DNA from: a virus
IMG/VR virus record: IMGVR_UViG_3300048447_000344
Location: 1 to 24,981 of that record
DNA: 24,981 nt
Strand: one strand, 5' to 3'
Part shown: positions 20,861 to 24,981 of the stretch, one piece after another
Layout: each line of letters opens with the position of its first letter
Numbering within the stretch: position 1 is the first letter of the stretch
Program-made: the position numbers and the translations under genes
Notes under the pieces: model-generated
What the model was told of the DNA's origin: nothing
What the model saw: only the letters and a program-made list of their open reading frames with translations
Database searches by the model: none

Positions 20861-21783
20861 TGGATTACAAAACTTCTGGCGTTGACATTATCAAAGGACG
20901 TTCCTTTGTAGAGTATATCAAAGCACTAGCACCTAGTGTTGGTGGGTTCAATGGAATGATGGAGCTCCCATCAGGATATGAGAAACCTGTGTTGGTATCT
21001 GGTGCTGATGGGGTTGGAACTAAGATTAATATCTGTAGAATTGCTAACGATTACAGCACTATTGGTATCGATCTGGTTGCTATGTGTGTCAATGACGTTA
21101 TATGTTCTGGCGCTAAACCATTATATTTTCTAGACTATATCTCTACCAAATCACTCGATGCTAACGTGAGTGAAATCGTACATGGAGTTGCTACTGCTTG
21201 TGCTATGGCAGGAATGGAACTCCTAGGTGGAGAAACAGCAGAACATTACAGAGCAACTGACTATGACCTTGCTGGTTTCTGTACTGGTGTTGTAGAGAAG
21301 TTTGAGATTGTTGACGGTAGTAACATCAGACCTGGTGATGTAGTAATTGGTATTGAGAGTAGTGGTCTTCATAGTAATGGATACACACTGGTCAATGATA
21401 TGTTGTGGAGAAATTACATCTACTATAAGGAGATGCCTGAGTTGCTAACACCAACCACCATCTATGCCCGTCTCATTCAGCACCTGTTAGATGAAGTTCC
21501 TATCCTAGGCATGGCACACATCACTGGTGGAGGACTGCCTGAGAACCTTCCACGATGCCTTCCAGCAGGTCTTACGGTTGATGTTGATTACAATGCTTGG
21601 GAACGACCTGAGTTGTTTAATAAGATTCAGGAAGCAGGAGACATTACTGAGGATGAAATGCGTAATGTATTCAATCTTGGTATTGGATTCTGTTTGGTGG
21701 TGCCAAAAGAAGTAGTAGAAGACACTCAAACTTTTATTGCTGCCACAGGTCTGGAATCATGGGTTATTGGTACAGTTAAGTGA
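20860..21783 (+). CDS. purM: AIR synthetase (PurM)
   Basis: 307 aa, shorter than bacterial PurM (about 345). Seen: start YKTSGVDI, LVSGADGVGTKI (47-58), TIGIDLVAMCVNDVICSGAKPLYFLDY, GGETAE followed directly by HYRATDYDLAGFCTGVVEK (the bacterial 'MPGMY' insert after GGETAE is missing), SSGLHSNGYTLV, AHITGGGLPENLPR and FNLGIGF. Reaction: FGAM to AIR with ATP (step five). The shorter length seems spread over loops rather than a broken end. It starts one base into the previous stop and ends at the GTGA start of the oxygenase-like gene. Confidence 0.95.
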   Translation: MDYKTSGVDIIKGRSFVEYIKALAPSVGGFNGMMELPSGYEKPVLVSGADGVGTKINICRIANDYSTIGIDLVAMCVNDVICSGAKPLYFLDYISTKSLDANVSEIVHGVATACAMAGMELLGGETAEHYRATDYDLAGFCTGVVEKFEIVDGSNIRPGDVVIGIESSGLHSNGYTLVNDMLWRNYIYYKEMPELLTPTTIYARLIQHLLDEVPILGMAHITGGGLPENLPRCLPAGLTVDVDYNAWERPELFNKIQEAGDITEDEMRNVFNLGIGFCLVVPKEVVEDTQTFIAATGLESWVIGTVK

Positions 21784-22304
21784 TCTTGTGGTATGATGAC
21801 ACACTTTCTTATGAAAGTGAAATGTTTGATAGACTCAAATGTTTTGTAAAAGAAAACACAAATAAGCAAGGATCTAAATACTACAGTAATTACAATACGG
21901 ACAGTGAAAAACTTAGTAATATTCCTGTCCTAGGCGATTACCTCATCGATTTTTATACTGAAAATATAAAAATAATGATGAAAGACCTTGGTGTTTTTGG
22001 TCATTTTGTTTATGATATAGAATACTGGACCCAAATGTATTACCTAGGTAGTACATCTCACACACCTCATTCGCATTTTGGTGATGGAGCACAAGTTTCA
22101 TGGGTTCATATCATAGATGCTCCAGAAGATCAAGATTGTTTTCACTTCATTGATTCTAAATGTAATAAGTTTTACCCGAAGAATCAAAGATCAAATACAC
22201 TATTTGCATTTCCTTCTTGGGCAATTCATAGTGTTGATAGTTTGAAAGTAGATCATGATCGTATAATTGTCGCAGGTAACGTTAATTTTAAAACTCAATT
22301 ATGA
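21780..22304 (+). CDS. 2OG-Fe(II) oxygenase-like protein (GTG start)
   Basis: 174 aa. The start is GTG 21780 in a GTGA overlap with purM. The core fits the jelly-roll fold of small phage 2-oxoglutarate/iron oxygenases: THTPHSHFGDGAQVSWVHII (His97, His99, Asp102 as candidate metal ligands), then NTLFAFPSWAIHSVDS (His150 as distal ligand) and HDRIIVAGNV (Arg161 as candidate 2OG-binding residue). This resembles the putative 2OG oxygenase family PF13759, common in cyanophages and of unknown substrate. Less certain than the pur genes; the ligand assignment is by pattern only. It overlaps the glutaredoxin by 4 bases. Confidence 0.7.
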   Translation: MILWYDDTLSYESEMFDRLKCFVKENTNKQGSKYYSNYNTDSEKLSNIPVLGDYLIDFYTENIKIMMKDLGVFGHFVYDIEYWTQMYYLGSTSHTPHSHFGDGAQVSWVHIIDAPEDQDCFHFIDSKCNKFYPKNQRSNTLFAFPSWAIHSVDSLKVDHDRIIVAGNVNFKTQL

Positions 22305-22555
22305 ATATTGTAATCTATACCAGATCAGGATGTAAGTATTGTAGTCAGGTGAAGGAACTCATGGCTCGCTCCCAGTTTGAGTATGAAGAAAGATTCATCT
22401 CGACCCCAGAGCAACGACAGGAATTCTTAACAGAACATGCTGGCGCAAAGACCTATCCGTATGTTATAATTGATGGGAAACCCATTGGAGGTCTGGTAGA
22501 AACCGCTAAATTATTTGTGGAAAACAAATGGATAAAAGCACAGAACCAGCAATAA
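22301..22555 (+). CDS. nrdC: Glutaredoxin (NrdC-type)
   Basis: 84 aa. Catalytic C11-K-Y-C14 after a beta strand (MNIVIYTRSG), cis-proline motif T51-Y-P53 and glycine pair G63-G64 in IDGKPIGG: all glutaredoxin hallmarks. Known role: delivers electrons to ribonucleotide reductase (T4 NrdC is the phage counterpart), so it fits deoxynucleotide supply beside the pur genes. It overlaps the oxygenase-like gene by 4 bases and the following 56-aa gene by 28 bases. Confidence 0.92.
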   Translation: MNIVIYTRSGCKYCSQVKELMARSQFEYEERFISTPEQRQEFLTEHAGAKTYPYVIIDGKPIGGLVETAKLFVENKWIKAQNQQ

Positions 22556-22698
22556 ATAAAGGCATAGAGCTTATGCTCAGGAGAGAGCAACCCGAAACAC
22601 CTAAAAAAAATGGTGTTGTCCTTGACCATTCATTCACTCTCCTTGGTAACACAATTCAATTCAAGTTTGAATTTACTTGGGGACAATCACGCAAGTAG
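22528..22698 (+). CDS. 56-aa conserved-type cyanophage protein
   Basis: ATG 22528 lies within the end of nrdC, in another frame; TAG 22696-22698 ends it. Product: MDKSTEPAINKGIELMLRRE, then QPETPKKNGVVLDHSFTLLG and IQFKFEFTWGQSRK. A helix is followed by a beta sheet with alternating hydrophobic residues. The arrangement recalls a small protein seen in related cyanophages, function unknown. Confidence 0.65.
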   Translation: MDKSTEPAINKGIELMLRREQPETPKKNGVVLDHSFTLLGNTIQFKFEFTWGQSRK

Positions 22699-22712
22699 TT
22701 GGAGCACAAGCA

Positions 22713-22943
22713 ATGCAAGTATCCGTAATTCTTTTTTTCTCGGCGGTCTTTGGTTTACTATCAATAATTATTGGATTTATTTCTGGGTGGTATGTTAACG
22801 ATGTAGTTTATGCATTAAGAAGTCAGGATCAAGGTTACACACAGCATCCAGAAATGTATGATGATAATGGTGTGTGGATTAATGAAGAACTCTATTCAGT
22901 AAAATTTGTAAAGGAGGACGAAGAGGAGGATGATAATCATTGA
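22713..22943 (+). CDS. Single-pass membrane protein with acidic tail
   Basis: 76 aa from ATG 22713, preceded by GGAG (22701-22704) at 8 bases. The in-frame ATG 22677 would overlap the previous gene and lacks a ribosome site. Residues ~3-27 form one transmembrane helix (VILFFSAVFGLLSIIIGFISGW). The soluble part contains HPEMYDDNGVWINEELYSVKF, typical of a recurring cyanophage protein, and a run of acidic residues. Function unknown. It overlaps the nuclease gene by 14 bases. Confidence 0.7.
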   Translation: MQVSVILFFSAVFGLLSIIIGFISGWYVNDVVYALRSQDQGYTQHPEMYDDNGVWINEELYSVKFVKEDEEEDDNH

Positions 22944-23793
22944 TATGAATCAGGTTATGATAAGTAACCTGATGGCTCAATTGAAACATGATCAGTTGAA
23001 TGGTAATCTAGTACGCCATATGGTTCTCAATTCACTGAGATCATATGAGCGTCAATATGGTCAGAAGTACGGCGAGATGGTTCTTGCCTACGACTCTAAA
23101 AAGTATTGGAGAAAAGAATATTTTCCATACTATAAACAAAATAGAAAGAAAGATCGCGAACGTTCTGGTCATGATTGGTCAGCAATTTTCGATCTACTCA
23201 ATGCTATTCGAGATGAGATTCGTGAATTCTTTCCATACAAAGTAGTAGAAGTTCTTGGCGCAGAGGCAGATGATGTTATCTCTACCCTGTGTAAAAACAA
23301 AGGTCCGAAAGAACTTATACTGATTCTATCTGGCGACAAAGACTTTATTCAATTGCAAAAGTATTCAGGAGTGTATCAATACAATCCTATTACTAAGAAA
23401 AGCATTGCATATAATGATCCCCATACATTCATTAAAGAACATGTAATCAAGGGTGATAAGTCTGATGGGATTCCAAACTTCCTTTCACCTGATGACTGCT
23501 TTGTCTCAGGTTTGAGGCAAAGACCTATCAGTCAAAAAAACTTATCCAAGTGGGTTGATCAAGAACCAGATGCCTTTTGTGCTAACGAAACTCAGTTAGC
23601 AAACTACCATCGCAATCGTGTCCTAATTGATTTCGATTACGTACCTAAGGAGATTGAACAGAAGATCATGGATCAGTTTCAGTCCCTAAATACTAGTGGG
23701 AAAAAAGTTCCATTGGAATACTTCCAAAAATATCAATTGAATGATATGATGGCGGAGTATTTTTTTCGTAGTTCTACAACATTCAAAAAATGA
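22930..23793 (+). CDS. rnh: T4 RNase H-like 5'-3' exonuclease
   Basis: 287 aa; T4 RNase H is 305 aa. Belongs to the FEN1/5'-nuclease family: Asp5 (MIIIDMN), Asp55 (LAYDSKKYWRK), Glu112 with Asp114/Asp115 (GAEADDVIS), Asp136 and Asp138 (SGDKDFIQLQ), and GDKSDGIPN, giving the acidic metal-binding set. Known role: removes RNA primers and flaps during lagging-strand synthesis. The strong AAGGAGG (22911-22917) lies 12 bases before the ATG, a longer spacing than usual, and GGAGG directly abuts it. Followed by a DUF6433-like gene, as in other T4-like cyanophages. Confidence 0.93.
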   Translation: MIIIDMNQVMISNLMAQLKHDQLNGNLVRHMVLNSLRSYERQYGQKYGEMVLAYDSKKYWRKEYFPYYKQNRKKDRERSGHDWSAIFDLLNAIRDEIREFFPYKVVEVLGAEADDVISTLCKNKGPKELILILSGDKDFIQLQKYSGVYQYNPITKKSIAYNDPHTFIKEHVIKGDKSDGIPNFLSPDDCFVSGLRQRPISQKNLSKWVDQEPDAFCANETQLANYHRNRVLIDFDYVPKEIEQKIMDQFQSLNTSGKKVPLEYFQKYQLNDMMAEYFFRSSTTFKK

Positions 23794-24227
23794 AACTATT
23801 AATTTCAGAAGTGCTCCAGAAAGTGAGCAATGCAAAAACCAAACCTCAAAAAGTTAAGATCCTTACGGAGCATAATACACCAGCATTGAGAGCAATTCTT
23901 ATTGCAAACTATGACGAAAGTATTATCTCTATGCTTCCTGAAGGTGTGGTTCCATTTGAAGCAAACGATGCACCTAAAGGTACAGATCATACTGTACTAG
24001 AGAAAGAGTACCGTCGCTTGTATCTGTTCTTCCAAGGTGGTTCAAATTCTTTGAAGCAATCTCAACGTGAGAACCTATTCATTCAGATGCTTGAAGGTCT
24101 GTGTGAAGAAGAAGCAAACCTGCTTATTCTTGTTAAGGATAAAGCATTGCAGAAAAAATATAAGGTTACTCGCGCTTGTGTAGAGCAAGCATTTCCAAGT
24201 ATTGTTTGGGGAAATAGATCTAAATGA
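23790..24227 (+). CDS. DUF6433-like protein, conserved in T4-like cyanophages
   Basis: 145 aa, starting MKLLISEVLQKVSNAKTKPQ, with LTEHNTPALRAILIANYDES, a central EKEYRRLYLFFQGG and the conserved-looking EEANLLILVKDK, ending TRACVEQAFPSIVWG. Mostly helical. This protein regularly follows the RNase H gene in cyanomyoviruses; its function is unknown. ATGA overlaps on both sides. I assign the family from memory of its pattern, not from a search. Confidence 0.8.
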   Translation: MKLLISEVLQKVSNAKTKPQKVKILTEHNTPALRAILIANYDESIISMLPEGVVPFEANDAPKGTDHTVLEKEYRRLYLFFQGGSNSLKQSQRENLFIQMLEGLCEEEANLLILVKDKALQKKYKVTRACVEQAFPSIVWGNRSK

Positions 24228-24481
24228 AATTAAAAATCACAATCCTGAATGAAGATTGTGATCCTAAGTTAGGTGATGATAGAACACTTCCCTATACTAC
24301 ATACCTAGTATATTATAATCTAGATGGTCAATTAAAAACTGATCTTGTAATGTGTAAAAAAGAAGTGGATATTTTTGACCACTACTGGGATCAATATCAT
24401 AAAGACTTTGTAAAGTTCGTGAAGACTGAAGGTAGAGCCAATCCTAGACTATGGGTAAACCCTAATCCTGTTAAGACATGA
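24224..24481 (+). CDS. Small conserved-type cyanophage protein
   Basis: 85 aa. Begins MKLKITILNEDCDPKLGDDR, then TTYLVYYNLDGQ in beta strands, a helix (DIFDHYWDQYHKDFVKFVKT) and a polar end (NPRLWVNPNPVKT). No known domain. It couples by ATGA overlap to both neighbours, and the order rnh - DUF6433-like - this gene appears typical for the group. Confidence 0.7.
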   Translation: MKLKITILNEDCDPKLGDDRTLPYTTYLVYYNLDGQLKTDLVMCKKEVDIFDHYWDQYHKDFVKFVKTEGRANPRLWVNPNPVKT

Positions 24482-24741
24482 CGATTACTACAAGAATTAG
24501 TAGCAAAATGAATACATTTTGTATTCAGTACTGGCCCTTTGGTAGTACAGAACAACCCAAAGTGATGCGTAGAATTAATAAGAATGGAATAGTTATTTCT
24601 ACCAAAAAGTTTTCCGAAGTGTTTATGTATACTTCATTGCAAGACACTTGGGAAGACTGTCAGTGGTTGATGGAAAATGGTTTTGATATTAAAGTACGTA
24701 AGTGTAACCTAGGAAGAAACGATAAGTTCTGGTTAATTTAA
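24478..24741 (+). CDS. Hypothetical protein before speD
   Basis: 87 aa from ATG 24478 (ATGA overlap), or 77 aa from ATG 24508. It contains FCIQYWPFGSTEQPKVMRRI, a beta-rich middle and TWEDCQWLMENGFDI. Neither start has a strong Shine-Dalgarno. Its stop TAA shares one base with the speD ATG. No family recognised. Confidence 0.6.
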   Translation: MTITTRISSKMNTFCIQYWPFGSTEQPKVMRRINKNGIVISTKKFSEVFMYTSLQDTWEDCQWLMENGFDIKVRKCNLGRNDKFWLI

Positions 24742-24981
24742 TGGGTGATCATTATCTATTGAACTTATTTGACTGCGATCCAGACATACTTAATGATGAA
24801 GAATTCATTAAAAGATTGTTGGATGATGCAGCATACTGTGCAAAGATGACAGTGTTGAATATAACTTCTTATAAATTTTATCCCCAAGGTGTAACTGCTA
24901 TTGCTTTACTTTCTGAAAGTCATATGAGTATTCATACATGGCCAGAGACAGGTAAAGCAGCAGTGGATGTGTATACATGTG
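24741..24981 (+). CDS. speD: S-adenosylmethionine decarboxylase (SpeD), N-terminal part
   Basis: 80 codons are present and the gene runs off the window. SESHMSIHTWPE is the class-1B AdoMetDC signature. Self-cleavage would occur before Ser60, which becomes the pyruvoyl cofactor; His65 (+5) and Cys80 (+20) keep the spacing of the known catalytic His and Cys of the Thermotoga enzyme (Ser63, His68, Cys83). Reaction: decarboxylates AdoMet for spermidine synthesis. SpeD is a known cyanophage auxiliary gene. It starts one base into the previous stop (TAATG). The C-terminal half is not visible. Confidence 0.93.
   Translation, partial: MGDHYLLNLFDCDPDILNDEEFIKRLLDDAAYCAKMTVLNITSYKFYPQGVTAIALLSESHMSIHTWPETGKAAVDVYTC

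Noticed and set aside
22551-22558. Late-promoter-like AATAAATA inside the 56-aa gene
   Set aside because: One mismatch, inside coding sequence, about 150 bases from the next non-overlapping start; AT-rich coding DNA gives such matches by chance.
1-24981. tRNA, CRISPR array, insertion sequence, integrase or attachment site
   Set aside because: No cloverleaf-like segment, regularly spaced direct repeats, transposase or integrase motif was recognised by reading; a tRNA search program was not available.

Overview
The window reads as part of the genome of a T4-like cyanophage (cyanomyovirus) that probably infects marine Synechococcus or Prochlorococcus. The evidence is the combination of photosystem II genes psbA and psbD side by side, two high-light-inducible (hli) genes, a plant-type ferredoxin, the C-terminal end of a phage TalC transaldolase, a phage purine set (purS, purC, purM), speD, a T4 RNase H-type nuclease with its usual cyanophage neighbour (a DUF6433-like protein), three very large tail/fibre-type genes and T4-type late promoters (TATAAATA). 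Most genes are tightly packed and read on the plus strand. The adjacent psbA and psbD slightly favour a Synechococcus phage, which is an inference.

Layout: (1) 1-2846, plus strand: end of talC, a Phd/YefM-like antitoxin-type protein, a two-helix membrane protein, two unknown proteins and an FAD-dependent tryptophan-halogenase-family protein, all overlapping. (2) 2847-3511: late promoter, a structured leader, a small secreted or outer-membrane-like protein and a strong terminator. (3) 3493-4704: a consensus sigma-70 promoter starting inside that terminator, then hli, ferredoxin, two unknown proteins, a 39-aa hli and a 26-aa membrane microprotein, closed by a bidirectional terminator. (4) 4716-15905, minus strand: three huge virion genes (1174, 1416 and 1105 aa) carrying YadA-head-like repeats, LamG/CBM-like lectin modules and beta-sandwich repeats, driven by late promoters. 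(5) 15860-16169: divergent control region with a combined early/late psbA promoter and a long folded leader. (6) psbA, terminator, psbD, a small acidic membrane protein, a palindrome and two small genes ending at a second terminator/promoter. (7) 18888-24981: an almost gap-free chain of 17 overlapping genes, including purS, purC, purM, a 2OG-Fe(II) oxygenase-like gene, a glutaredoxin, the T4 RNase H homologue, a DUF6433-like gene and the start of speD.

How it may work together: D1, D2, Hli and ferredoxin would keep light reactions and electron flow running in the infected cell. TalC would shift carbon through the pentose phosphate pathway towards NADPH and ribose. The Pur proteins and glutaredoxin would push nucleotide synthesis, and the RNase H-type nuclease would remove primers. 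The fibre block would determine host binding. The most unusual points are regulatory: two terminators that each hold the -35 box of a perfect consensus promoter in or across their loop, a psbA promoter with a palindrome in the spacer and overlapping early and late -10 boxes, and long Shine-Dalgarno-less leaders on psbA and on the outer-membrane-like gene. No tRNA, rRNA, CRISPR array, integrase, transposase or insertion sequence was seen.
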